Assembly: GCA_964621605.1 (NCBI GenBank)
Contig: CAZUMJ010000013.1
Location: 9,566-73,565, forward strand
Length of the DNA stretch: 64,000 nucleotides
Direction: 5' to 3'
Source: CAZUMJ01 sp964621605
Lineage (GTDB): Bacteria > Actinomycetota > Acidimicrobiia > Acidimicrobiales > Iamiaceae
The notes under the pieces were generated by a model, which had not been told where the DNA came from, made no database searches, and was given only the letters and a program-made list of their open reading frames with translations. Within the stretch, counting starts at the first letter, position 1, and each line of letters starts with the position of its first letter. This document shows positions 43,482-50,289 of this stretch, one piece after another. The position numbers were made by a program, and so were the translations under genes.

Positions 43482-43853
43482 ATGCCGTTGCCGGTCCCGC
43501 CCCCGATCGAACCGCCGCCGTTGCGGCCACAGCCCCTGCGGACCCTGCCGGGACGCCCGGCGCTCGAAACTGAAGAGGGGGTGCGTGCCGCCCTCGTGGC
43601 GCGCATCTTGTTGAGCCTCACCGTCGTGTTCGGCCAACTCTGGGCGCTCGCCGCCGGCCTCGACCGCTACCTGTTGGGCCACACCGGCCAGGCCTGGTTG
43701 CTCTTCGGCTTCTCGGCGCTCTCGTTCGGGGTGGTGCTGCTGCTGGTGTTCGTGCATCCGGCGCCCCGCCGCGATCCGACGTTGGGTTCGGCGACCACGC
43801 AGCGCCGAGGGCTGTACGTGGCCCGGGTGAACGTGCGCGACGACGCGGACTGA
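43482..43853 (+). CDS. Small membrane protein (DUF6755-like)
   Basis: Membrane protein of 123 aa with two strongly hydrophobic helices (LVARILLSLTVVFGQLWALA and LLFGFSALSFGVVLLLVFV) after a Pro-rich N-terminus. It resembles the small subunit found next to such Rieske/molybdoenzyme sets (DUF6755-like), but I recall this by context and cannot prove it. It starts at ATG 43482, six bases after the Rieske stop, and is presumably an accessory membrane subunit. Confidence 0.68.
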   Translation: MPLPVPPPIEPPPLRPQPLRTLPGRPALETEEGVRAALVARILLSLTVVFGQLWALAAGLDRYLLGHTGQAWLLFGFSALSFGVVLLLVFVHPAPRRDPTLGSATTQRRGLYVARVNVRDDAD

Positions 43854-43856
43854 GCG

Positions 43857-44651
43857 TTGAGCGTCGATCCCGCAGCTCGGGCCGATCCCCCTGAGGGCCC
43901 ACCCTCGCCTGCCGCGTCGGCCGCTCCTGCCGCTTCGGCCGCGCCTGCCGCGCCTGCCGCGCCCGCCGCCCCCGCCGAGCTGGGCCCCGACGAGTTGGGC
44001 CCCGACCGGGCCGGGGTGCCGCCTGGCGGTGAGGTCACACCCACACGGCGCCTGGGTCCGATCGGTGGCGACATGGCTACCGTCGTGTCCGGTTTGGCGG
44101 CACGGCTTCGCCTCCCGGCCCTGCAGCAGCGGCATTCCTCCACCGCGGTCCTCGGGGCCTTCTCGTTCGTCAACGGCGTGCTGTCGATCGCCCTGATGTC
44201 GGCCGCGGCCTGGGCGACCGGGCAGCCGTTCATCTTCCCGTCCCTCGGCCCCACCGCGTTCCTGCTCTTCTACACGCCGACCCAACCCGCGGCCTCCCCG
44301 CGCAACACGCTGTGCGGGCATGCGATCGGGGCTGGCGCGGGCTTCCTGTCCCTCGCCCTGTTCGGCCTGCTGCACGCGGGTCCGGCGCTGACGGTGGGCG
44401 TCACCCCGGGCCGTGTCGCGGCCGCCGCGCTCTCGCTCGGCCTGACGAGCGGGCTCATGGCGTGGCTGAAGGTGCCGCACCCGCCCGCGGGTGCAACCAC
44501 GCTGATCGTGTCGCTCGGGCTCCTCACCAAGCCGGCCGAGCTCGCGGTGCTGATGGTGGCGGTGGTGCTGCTGGTGTGCCAGGGGTACGCGATCAACCGA
44601 CTGGCAGGCATCGACTACCCCCGCTGGTCGCATCGCACACCACCGGCATGA
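43857..44651 (+). CDS. HPP family membrane protein (nitrite transporter-like)
   Basis: HPP-family protein (264 aa). Members in cyanobacteria and plant chloroplasts move nitrite. Four hydrophobic segments from about residue 85 carry the family hallmarks IFPSLGPTAFLLF, HAIGAGAGFL and the HPP motif VPHPPAGATTLIV. The first 70 residues are Ala/Pro-rich low-complexity sequence (residues 17-40), so the real start may be further in. TTG 43857 is used because it follows the upstream stop by three bases. The presence beside a nitrate reductase-like enzyme supports a nitrogen-oxyanion role. The stop overlaps mobA. Confidence 0.85.
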   Translation: MSVDPAARADPPEGPPSPAASAAPAASAAPAAPAAPAAPAELGPDELGPDRAGVPPGGEVTPTRRLGPIGGDMATVVSGLAARLRLPALQQRHSSTAVLGAFSFVNGVLSIALMSAAAWATGQPFIFPSLGPTAFLLFYTPTQPAASPRNTLCGHAIGAGAGFLSLALFGLLHAGPALTVGVTPGRVAAAALSLGLTSGLMAWLKVPHPPAGATTLIVSLGLLTKPAELAVLMVAVVLLVCQGYAINRLAGIDYPRWSHRTPPA

Positions 44652-45274
44652 GTCCGGGAGGAGGTGAGCGGGGTGCTCGTCGGGCCGCCGTGGTCGTAGC
44701 CGGCGGTGCGGCTCGACGTTTCGGCGGCCGTGACAAGCTCCGCGTCGAGGTCGAAGGGGTGCCGGTGCTGGCCCGCGTCCTGCAGGCCGTCGCGTCCGTC
44801 GACTCCTGCGATGACGTCGTCGTCGTCGGTCCACCGCGCCGGGAGATCCACCCACACGTGCGAGTGGTGCGTGAGGAACCGCCTCTGTCGGGCCCGGCGG
44901 CTGCACTTGCGGCGGGGCTGCAGGCGCTGCAGTTGAGGTCCGACGCGGTGGTGCTCGTGCTGGCGGGTGACCTGCCGGCACTCACCGGCGCGGCACTGCA
45001 CGCGCTCTGCCGTGCGGTGGAGGACGAACCCGATCTCGACGTGGCAGTTGCTGGGGACGACACGCTGGCACCGCAGTACCTCCTCGCCGCATGGCGTGCG
45101 GGCGCGCTCGCAGCGGCCGTCGAGCGCCTCGGCGACCCGGTCGATCGTCCGGTGCGCGCGCTCTACGACGGTGCGCGTGTTGCTGTGGTGCGCCTCCCGC
45201 GAGGAGTGGGGGAGCCGCCCCCGTGGGGGGACCTCGATGAGGGGCCTGCGGCTGGTGGGAGCGTGTCCTCGTAG
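44648..45274 (+). CDS. mobA: Molybdenum cofactor guanylyltransferase MobA-like
   Basis: Transfers GMP to Mo-molybdopterin to form the MGD cofactor required by DMSO-reductase-family enzymes such as the one upstream. The protein is 208 aa. The nucleotide motif VVVAGGAARRFGGRDKL near residue 16 matches LAGGxSxRxGxDK, with EEPPLSGPAAALAAGL and VLAGDLPALTGAAL following. ATG 44648 overlaps the HPP gene stop (ATGA). The long frame extending upstream is antisense-free but lies inside the HPP gene and is rejected. Confidence 0.88.
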   Translation: MSPGGGERGARRAAVVVAGGAARRFGGRDKLRVEVEGVPVLARVLQAVASVDSCDDVVVVGPPRREIHPHVRVVREEPPLSGPAAALAAGLQALQLRSDAVVLVLAGDLPALTGAALHALCRAVEDEPDLDVAVAGDDTLAPQYLLAAWRAGALAAAVERLGDPVDRPVRALYDGARVAVVRLPRGVGEPPPWGDLDEGPAAGGSVSS

Positions 45275-45283
45275 ACTGCGGGG

Positions 45284-45889
45284 GTGCCCGAGCGCAGCTT
45301 GACCCACCTCGATCCTCTTGGCCGTGCCCGCATGGTCGACGTGACCCCGAAAGACCCCACGCATCGCCGTGCGGTCGCGCGGGGTCGTGTCTACATGGAT
45401 GCCGAGACCACCTCGCTCGTCGCACGCGGGTCCATCTCCAAGGGTGACGTCCTCGCGGTGGCCCGCGTCGCCGGCATCCAGGCGGCGAAGCGCGCACCCG
45501 ATCTGATCCCGTTGTGCCACCCGCTCTTGGTGGGTTCGGTGTTCGTGAACTTCCGCATCGAAGACACGTTCATCGAGGTCGAGACGCAGGTCGACACGGT
45601 TGATCGCACCGGTGTCGAGATGGAGGCCCTCACCGCGTGCAGCGTTGCCTGCCTCACGATCTATGACATGTGCAAGTCAGCCGACCGGGCCATGGTGATC
45701 GGCGACATCACGCTGTGGGAGAAGACCGGTGGACGCTCGGGCACGTACCGCCGTCGCGGCGACGAGGGCGTGACGGGTGACGGCCTCGGTGACGGCCTCG
45801 GTGACGGCCTCGGGCTCGACGACGGGTTGGGTCTCGATGACGGGCTGGGCCTTGACGAGGGGGCCAACGGCTCCTCCACGCCGCTGTGA
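45284..45889 (+). CDS. moaC: Cyclic pyranopterin monophosphate synthase MoaC with repeat tail
   Basis: Second enzyme of Mo-cofactor synthesis, converting 3',8-cyclo-GTP to cPMP. Motifs are KRAPDLIPLCHPLLVGSV, MEALTACSVACLTIYDMCKS and LWEKTGGRSGTYRR. The core ends near residue 158, the usual family length. An extra 40-residue tail follows, made of GDGLGD/GLGLDD repeats (residues 164-192). It starts at GTG 45284, ten bases after mobA. moaD, moaE, moeB and mogA are not in the window. Confidence 0.95.
   Translation: MPERSLTHLDPLGRARMVDVTPKDPTHRRAVARGRVYMDAETTSLVARGSISKGDVLAVARVAGIQAAKRAPDLIPLCHPLLVGSVFVNFRIEDTFIEVETQVDTVDRTGVEMEALTACSVACLTIYDMCKSADRAMVIGDITLWEKTGGRSGTYRRRGDEGVTGDGLGDGLGDGLGLDDGLGLDDGLGLDEGANGSSTPL
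45779..45862 (+). repeat. In-frame tandem repeats encoding the MoaC C-terminal tail
   Basis: Three 12-base units GGTGACGGCCTC are followed by 18-base units reading GLGLDD with synonymous drift. The acidic-glycine product is likely flexible. The synonymous differences suggest the protein repeat is maintained rather than freshly slipped. Confidence 0.9.
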
Positions 45890-46064
45890 CGCCTGGCGCG
45901 ACCGTTGGCGCGCGTGGCGGTGTCGTAGTAGAACCGTAACAACCGACTTCCGGCCGTCATGGGCGGAAGATGGGTGCAGCGTCCCACCTAGGGCTGTGAC
46001 CTGCACAGATACGAGTTCCCTACCCGGCAGACCGACCATCCACCAGTGCAGCGCACGTGCGGGT

Positions 46065-46070
46065 TACGGT
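46065..46070 (+). promoter_or_regulatory. Possible -10 box (TACGGT) of membrane protein gene
   Basis: TACGGT lies 26 bases before GTG 46097, with GAAGGCAGG between as a ribosome site. The remaining part of the 207-base gap from moaC (45890-46064) holds nothing else I can identify. Confidence 0.3.
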
Positions 46071-46096
46071 CCTGAGAACGAAGGCAGGCACGGAGC

Positions 46097-46672
46097 GTGG
46101 CATACGTGGTGATCCTGGCGATCTTGGCAGTGCTGTGGGCAGGGGTGATCTTCACCTGGGTCCGCGAACGAGCACACGACAACCGTGGTGACTCCACGCA
46201 CGCGTTCCGCCAGCAGCTCTCCACGCTGTCGCGTACCCACCCCGGCGCCCGACGCAGCACGGGTTTCCCGGCGCAGGTCCCGGGCGCGCAGCGCGCGGTA
46301 CTGACCCGTCGCTCGGCTGCTGACGCAGCGATGCGTCGTCGGCGCCGTGACGTGCTGACCGCTCTGGTCGGTGCATCGCTCATCACCTTCCTCTTCGCCG
46401 CATTCGTGGGCTCGCTGGCTCTGATCCTGCTCAACGCCGTGTGCGTCATCGCCACGGTCGGGTACGTGGTGCTCCTTGCCCAGCAGCAGCAGCTCGCGCA
46501 GGAGCGTCGCCAGAAGGTTCGCTACCTGCCTGGGGCTGCAGCCCCGGCCCGTGCGGCGTACCGCCAGGCCGAGGTGGCGATGGCCGTCGGCGAGCACCGC
46601 GGTGGTCGTCCGATGCGCCCCGCGCGCTTGGGTGCCGAGGCTGCGGCGATGCGTCGTCCCGCTACCAACTAA
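46097..46672 (+). CDS. Hypothetical membrane protein, 191 aa
   Basis: Not assigned to a family. An N-terminal helix (VVILAILAVLWAGVIFTWV) is followed by a basic cytoplasmic stretch with MRRRRRDVL, then two hydrophobic helices (ALVGASLITFLFAAFVGSLA and ILLNAVCVIATVGYVVLLAQ) and a Gln/Arg-rich, positively charged tail. The layout recalls actinobacterial division- or envelope-associated small membrane proteins, but there is no specific motif. It starts at GTG 46097 and ends 39 bases before the tRNA-Ala gene. Confidence 0.75.
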   Translation: MAYVVILAILAVLWAGVIFTWVRERAHDNRGDSTHAFRQQLSTLSRTHPGARRSTGFPAQVPGAQRAVLTRRSAADAAMRRRRRDVLTALVGASLITFLFAAFVGSLALILLNAVCVIATVGYVVLLAQQQQLAQERRQKVRYLPGAAAPARAAYRQAEVAMAVGEHRGGRPMRPARLGAEAAAMRRPATN

Positions 46673-46711
46673 GGGTCACCCGGGCGGTTGGCGTATGCTG
46701 GCCGCTCCCTT

Positions 46712-46785
46712 GGGGGTGTAGCTCAGCTGGCTAGAGCGCTTCGGTCGCATCGAAGAGGCCGTGGGTTCGAATCCCATCACCTCCA
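46712..46785 (+). tRNA. tRNA-Ala (anticodon CGC)
   Basis: Cloverleaf with acceptor GGGGGTG/CACCTCC (one G-U pair), D-arm GCTC...GAGC, anticodon stem CTTCG/CGAAG with loop GTCGCAT (anticodon CGC, reading GCG), T-arm GTGGG TTCGAAT CCCAT and discriminator A. CCA is not encoded. Confidence 0.95.
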
Positions 46786-46790
46786 CCCTG

Positions 46791-46808
46791 TGATGTCGCG
46801 AGACATCA
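46791..46808 (+). other. Short hairpin just after tRNA-Ala
   Basis: TGATGTC (46791-46797) and GACATCA (46802-46808) form a perfect 7-bp stem with a GCGA tetraloop, five bases after the tRNA. It could be a 3'-processing or pausing element. Confidence 0.5.
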
Positions 46809-46812
46809 GAAG

Positions 46813-46841
46813 CCCTCCGGACCTGCATCTGGTTCGGAGGG
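46813..46841 (+). terminator. Terminator of tRNA-Ala transcript
   Basis: An 11-bp stem (CCCTCCGGACC / GGTTCGGAGGG, one G-U pair) with a 7-base loop, followed by TTTCAGGCTTTT. This is the clearest intrinsic terminator in the window. Confidence 0.8.
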
Positions 46842-46910
46842 TTTCAGGCTTTTGGCCCCGCCGGCGGCGTCGCGCTTCCCACCGCGTCGCCCTTCCCATT
46901 TGCGTCGCAG

Positions 46911-46992
46911 TTCTCGGCACCGATTCGGTGCAAAAACGGGCGGAATCGGGGCCGAGAAGCGCGGTGGTGGGCGGAATCGGGGCCGAGAAGCG
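46911..46992. repeat. Direct and inverted repeats downstream of tRNA-Ala
   Basis: Two exact 24-base copies beginning GGGCGGAATCGGGGCCGAGA (46938-46961 and 46969-46992) are 31 bases apart. An inverted, one-mismatch copy of their core (46911-46926) precedes them and can pair with 46943-46958. The block ends 23 bases before the stop of the convergent hydrolase gene. Confidence 0.85.
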
Positions 46993-47015
46993 GGGTCGTG
47001 GGATGTGGGCGGGAG

Positions 47016-48236
47016 CTAGCAAGCCGCTGCTTCGGTATGCGCCAAGACCCGGTCGAGCCACGCGAACGCTCGGGCGTGGAAGAGGCTTCGTGCGCCGGCT
47101 TCGCAGTGGTCGCCGGCGCCTTCGGCGTCTCGGAAGAGGATCAGGTCATGGGGGCATTGCAGAGCGGCCGCCAGCTGCGGGGCGCTGGCGCCGATGTCGT
47201 CGCGCTCCGCGTGGCATACGAGCGTCGGGCAGCTGATCTGATGCGCATGGCCCTCCAGGCTGTACTCGCGCAGCATCTCGAGGTAGTCGAGCGGGCTGCG
47301 GGCGCCATGGACGAGTTGCCCGCGCCGAAGCGCCCAGCCGGCCGTCGGCTTCGCTGCCAGTCGGTCGAGCACTCGGCGGACCACCGCTGTTGGGAGCGCC
47401 TTGTGGGCTCGCAGTCCCTCGGCCAGGGGCCCGGGCATGCGGCTCAGCGCGGCTTCGAAGAGGTCGAACGATCCGCAGTCGGCAATGCATGCAGCGAGTC
47501 GGGGCTCGCCGGCAGCGGCACGAGGAGCGAGGTGGCCTCCCAGGCTGAGGCCCACGAGCGCCACACGGTGCGCGTCGATGCCGTCGACGCCGATCGTGTG
47601 GTCGAGCACGGCGCCGATCACCCGCTCCCAGTCGGGGCGGAGTGTGAGGCCCTGTTGGAGCAGCGCGGCGCCCTGGCCCGGACCGTCGAAGGCGACGACG
47701 TTGTATCCACGATCGAGCGCGGCGGCGCCGGTGAGGAAGTACAACTCTTCGGCGGTGCCGTCGTAGCCGCCGGTCAGGACGAGGGTCGGTGCTGTCGAGG
47801 GTTCCTGATGCGGGCGGAAGAGGTAGCCCGGCAACGTGGTGCCTTCGAACGGAATCTGCAGGACCTCGGGCGGGCACGCGAGGAGTGCGGCCCCGGCCCG
47901 AAACGATGCGTTCTGGTCGCAGTTGCTCGCCACCAGCCGCTCGTCGATCGGACTGCCCATGAGCATGACCCCGGCGGTCCGGAAGTAGTTGGACGCTCGG
48001 AAGAACGCCGCGCGGGCAGAGACCGTCTGGCCGGCGGCGAGCGCGGCCTCGCCCATCGCGTGCGCGGAGGCTCCGAGGCTGTGCCATTCCCGGTGCCAGC
48101 TATCGAGGTCCTTCTCGTTGATGAGCGATGCCGTCGCCAAGCTCTCCCCGAAGTCGGCGCCGCCCGCAGCCGCCGTGCCGAGCAGGCGAAGCAGCTGTGC
48201 GTCGAGCAGTTCGTCGCGCAATGCAACTCGGGTCAT
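47016..48236 (-). CDS. Alpha/beta hydrolase (FrsA/DHPON-hydrolase-like, with lid domain)
   Basis: Hydrolase of 406 aa with an N-terminal helical cap (to about residue 130: WHREWHSLGASAHAMGEAAL, FFRASNYFRTAGVML) and an alpha/beta core. The core has LVLTGGYDGTAEELYF, VAFDGPGQGAAL, nucleophile ALVGLSLGGHLAPR (Ser about 225), the acid in CHAERDDIG and His in AGDHCEAG. The cap-plus-core arrangement matches 2,6-dihydroxypseudooxynicotine hydrolase and related C-C bond hydrolases of aromatic breakdown. ATG 48236 has GGGAGGCG upstream. It is divergent from a MarR regulator across a palindrome, so it is probably ligand-induced. Confidence 0.83.
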   Translation of the reverse strand: MTRVALRDELLDAQLLRLLGTAAAGGADFGESLATASLINEKDLDSWHREWHSLGASAHAMGEAALAAGQTVSARAAFFRASNYFRTAGVMLMGSPIDERLVASNCDQNASFRAGAALLACPPEVLQIPFEGTTLPGYLFRPHQEPSTAPTLVLTGGYDGTAEELYFLTGAAALDRGYNVVAFDGPGQGAALLQQGLTLRPDWERVIGAVLDHTIGVDGIDAHRVALVGLSLGGHLAPRAAAGEPRLAACIADCGSFDLFEAALSRMPGPLAEGLRAHKALPTAVVRRVLDRLAAKPTAGWALRRGQLVHGARSPLDYLEMLREYSLEGHAHQISCPTLVCHAERDDIGASAPQLAAALQCPHDLILFRDAEGAGDHCEAGARSLFHARAFAWLDRVLAHTEAAAC

Positions 48237-48263
48237 GGAGCGCCTCCCGGGCAATCATGGTAC

Positions 48264-48282
48264 TATCTGAATAGTTTAGATA
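48264..48282. promoter_or_regulatory. MarR-type operator in divergent promoter
   Basis: A 19-base near-palindrome (TATCTGAATAGTTTAGATA) in the only AT-rich patch between the hydrolase and the MarR gene. It is placed where it could block both promoters. The regulator next to it is the obvious binder. Confidence 0.65.
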
Positions 48283-48298
48283 CTAAAGGACTGTGCTC

Positions 48299-48775
48299 AT
48301 GGAGTCAACGGAGAACCGCGCCGCGTTGATCGCCCGCCTCACCCGCGAGGTCGGGCGCGATCTCGCGACAAAGACCGTCCTGTTCCACGCCGCGCTCGCC
48401 GGCCGCCTCGGGATGACCGCCACCGCTCTCAAGAGCCTGGATCTGCTGCGCGAGGCCGATCCGCCGCTGACCGCGAGAGACCTCGCCGATCGCACCGGGC
48501 TCACGCCTGGGGCGATCACGGGAGTCGTCGATCGCCTCGAGGAGCGTGGCTTCCTGGAGAGGGTGCGTGATCCATCAGACCGACGTCGCTGGGAACTGCG
48601 GCCGATCGCGGACCGTCGCGAACAGGTCATCGATCTGTTCGAGCCGCTCCGGGACTCGATCGCGCACATCTGCGCCGACTTCTCAGATGCCGACCTCGCG
48701 ACGGTCGAACGGTTTCTCGCTCGCCTCGGGGGAGCGATGGATGATGCGGCGGCTGAGCTCAGGGCCAACGGCTGA
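48299..48775 (+). CDS. MarR family transcriptional regulator
   Basis: Winged-helix regulator (158 aa) that usually represses its own and a neighbouring gene until a phenolic or aromatic ligand binds. The DNA-binding part is LTARDLADRTGLTPGAITGV, followed by the wing DRLEERGFLERVRDPSDRRR, the conserved MarR signature. ATG 48299 is preferred over GTG 48293 because AAGGA lies eight bases upstream. It probably controls the divergent alpha/beta hydrolase. Confidence 0.9.
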   Translation: MESTENRAALIARLTREVGRDLATKTVLFHAALAGRLGMTATALKSLDLLREADPPLTARDLADRTGLTPGAITGVVDRLEERGFLERVRDPSDRRRWELRPIADRREQVIDLFEPLRDSIAHICADFSDADLATVERFLARLGGAMDDAAAELRANG

Positions 48776-48844
48776 TCCACCATCGCCCCAGGAGTTGGGC
48801 CCTTGGTCCGTGCCGCCTTCGTTCGGCCCGCGCTACGGTAGAAA

Positions 48845-48858
48845 TGAAACGTGTTCCA
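48845..48858 (+). promoter_or_regulatory. KstR-like box upstream of ferredoxin
   Basis: TGAAACGTGTTCCA fits the KstR consensus TNNAACNNGTTNNA at all eight fixed positions. It lies 41 bases before the ferredoxin start. Confidence 0.55.
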
Positions 48859-48899
48859 ACTGGCTGGGCATCCCGGTCATCTCCGGAAGGGGACCGCAC

Positions 48900-49094
48900 A
48901 TGCGCGTCGTCGTCGACTACGACCTCTGCGAGAGCAATGCCATCTGCATGGGCATCGCGCCCGAGGTGTTCGAGGTGCGCGATGACGACCTCTTGTACAT
49001 CCTCGACGAGCACCCACCCGAAGCCCTGCGGGCGAGGGTCGAGGAAGCCATTCGGCGCTGCCCCAAGCAGGCGCTGAGCCTCGAGGAAGCCTGA
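48900..49094 (+). CDS. Small ferredoxin (3-Cys, [3Fe-4S] type, FdxE/ThcC-like)
   Basis: Electron carrier of 64 aa. It has Cys10, Cys16 and Cys54-Pro (DLCESNAICM and RRCPKQAL) but no fourth Cys in the position used by [4Fe-4S] ferredoxins, so a [3Fe-4S] cluster is expected. This is the type that feeds cytochrome P450 enzymes in actinobacteria. GGAAGGGG precedes the ATG. It is followed at once by a ferredoxin reductase, so the pair makes a complete NAD(P)H-to-P450 chain, although no P450 gene is in the window. Confidence 0.9.
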   Translation: MRVVVDYDLCESNAICMGIAPEVFEVRDDDLLYILDEHPPEALRARVEEAIRRCPKQALSLEEA

Positions 49095-49095
49095 C

Positions 49096-50289
49096 CTGCG
49101 CCGCATCGCAGTGGTCGGCGCTTCGCTCGCCGGCCTGCAAGCCGCGGAGACCCTCCGCCACGAGGGCTTCGACGGTGAACTGACCCTCATCGGCGCCGAG
49201 GCGCACACGCCCTACGACCGGCCGCCGCTGTCGAAGCAGTTCCTCTCCGGGGCGTGGGACGAGGATCGACTCACGCTTGCTGCGGTTCGCGATGACCTTG
49301 CCGTGGACTGGCGCCTCGGCGTTCCCGCAGCGGGCCTCGACGTCGCCACGCGCACGGTGCAGTTCGCCGACGGCGAAGTGCTCACGTGCGACGGCATCGT
49401 GGTCGCGACGGGCGCCCAGGCGCGCACGGTCGCCTCGGCCGCGGGCCTTGCCGGAGTCCACGTCCTGCGCACCCTCGACGACGCGCGTGCCCTGCGCACC
49501 GCCGTCGAGGCGGGCCCACGCCACGTCGTGGTCGTCGGGGCCGGATTCATCGGCGCCGAGGTCGCCGCCACGCTGCGCGGGCTCGACCTCGCCGTGACGA
49601 TCGTCGAGCCGCTCGATGCTCCACTGGTCCGTGCGCTCGGACGTGAGGTCGGCGACGTCGTGGCGGCGGTGCACCGCGCACACGGCGTCGACGTCCGTAC
49701 CGGTGTCGGGGTGGCGGGCTTTCGGGGCGACGGCTTCGTCACAGGTGTCGACCTGACCGATGGCTCCTCGCTCGACGCCGACCTGGTCGTGGTCGGCATC
49801 GGGGCTGTGCCGACCACCGAGTGGCTGCGCGCCTCGGGCCTCACGCTCGACCCCGACGGTGGGCTGCACGCCGATGCCACGTGCCGGGTGGCGCCGGGCA
49901 TCGTTGCAGCAGGCGACGTCGTGTCGTGGCCGAATCCGGTCTTCGACGGCGAGCGCATGCGAGTCGAGCACTGGGACCACGCCTTCGACCAAGCTGCGCA
50001 CGCCGCTCGCTCGCTGCTCGCCGGTGACGAAGCCGAGCCGTACGCCGCGGTGCCGTGGTTCTGGTCGGACCAGTACGACCGCAAGATCCAACTCGCCGGT
50101 CGACCCGATGGTGCAGACGAGGTGGTCGTGGTCGAGGGCTCGTTCGCCGAGGCGCGCTTCGTGGTCCTGTACGGTCGGGCCGGACGGCTGCGCGCGGTGC
50201 TCGGCATGAACCGACCTCGTGCTGTCGTGCAGCTGCGTCCCCGTATCGCCGAGGGGATCAGCCTCGCCGATGCCAGGAGCCGCTTCTGA
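49096..50289 (+). CDS. Ferredoxin reductase (FAD/NAD(P)H-dependent), likely CTG start
   Basis: Flavoprotein that reduces the ferredoxin upstream (397 aa). FAD motif RRIAVVGASLAGLQAAETL; PYDRPPLSKQFL; NADH motif VVVVGAGFIGAEVAATLRG; VGIGAVPTTEWL and AAGDVVSW. The only ATG/GTG/TTG in reach is GTG 49111, but that removes the first beta strand of the FAD fold. CTG 49096 restores it, sits one base after the ferredoxin stop and has GAGGAAG six to seven bases upstream. I therefore place the start at CTG. Confidence 0.88.
   Translation: MRRIAVVGASLAGLQAAETLRHEGFDGELTLIGAEAHTPYDRPPLSKQFLSGAWDEDRLTLAAVRDDLAVDWRLGVPAAGLDVATRTVQFADGEVLTCDGIVVATGAQARTVASAAGLAGVHVLRTLDDARALRTAVEAGPRHVVVVGAGFIGAEVAATLRGLDLAVTIVEPLDAPLVRALGREVGDVVAAVHRAHGVDVRTGVGVAGFRGDGFVTGVDLTDGSSLDADLVVVGIGAVPTTEWLRASGLTLDPDGGLHADATCRVAPGIVAAGDVVSWPNPVFDGERMRVEHWDHAFDQAAHAARSLLAGDEAEPYAAVPWFWSDQYDRKIQLAGRPDGADEVVVVEGSFAEARFVVLYGRAGRLRAVLGMNRPRAVVQLRPRIAEGISLADARSRF

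Noticed and set aside
44312..44647. Upstream extension of the mobA frame
   Set aside because: Entirely within the HPP gene; ATG 44648 gives the correct short leader before the AGGAARRFG motif.
42858..44981. Minus-strand open frame (about 707 codons) across Rieske, DUF and HPP genes
   Set aside because: Low-complexity Arg/Pro/Gly composition, spans several real genes with overlapping starts; a GC-driven artefact.
46712..46992. tRNA-Ala as an integration site of a mobile element
   Set aside because: No duplicated tRNA 3' end, no integrase and no composition change nearby; the following hairpins fit a terminator.
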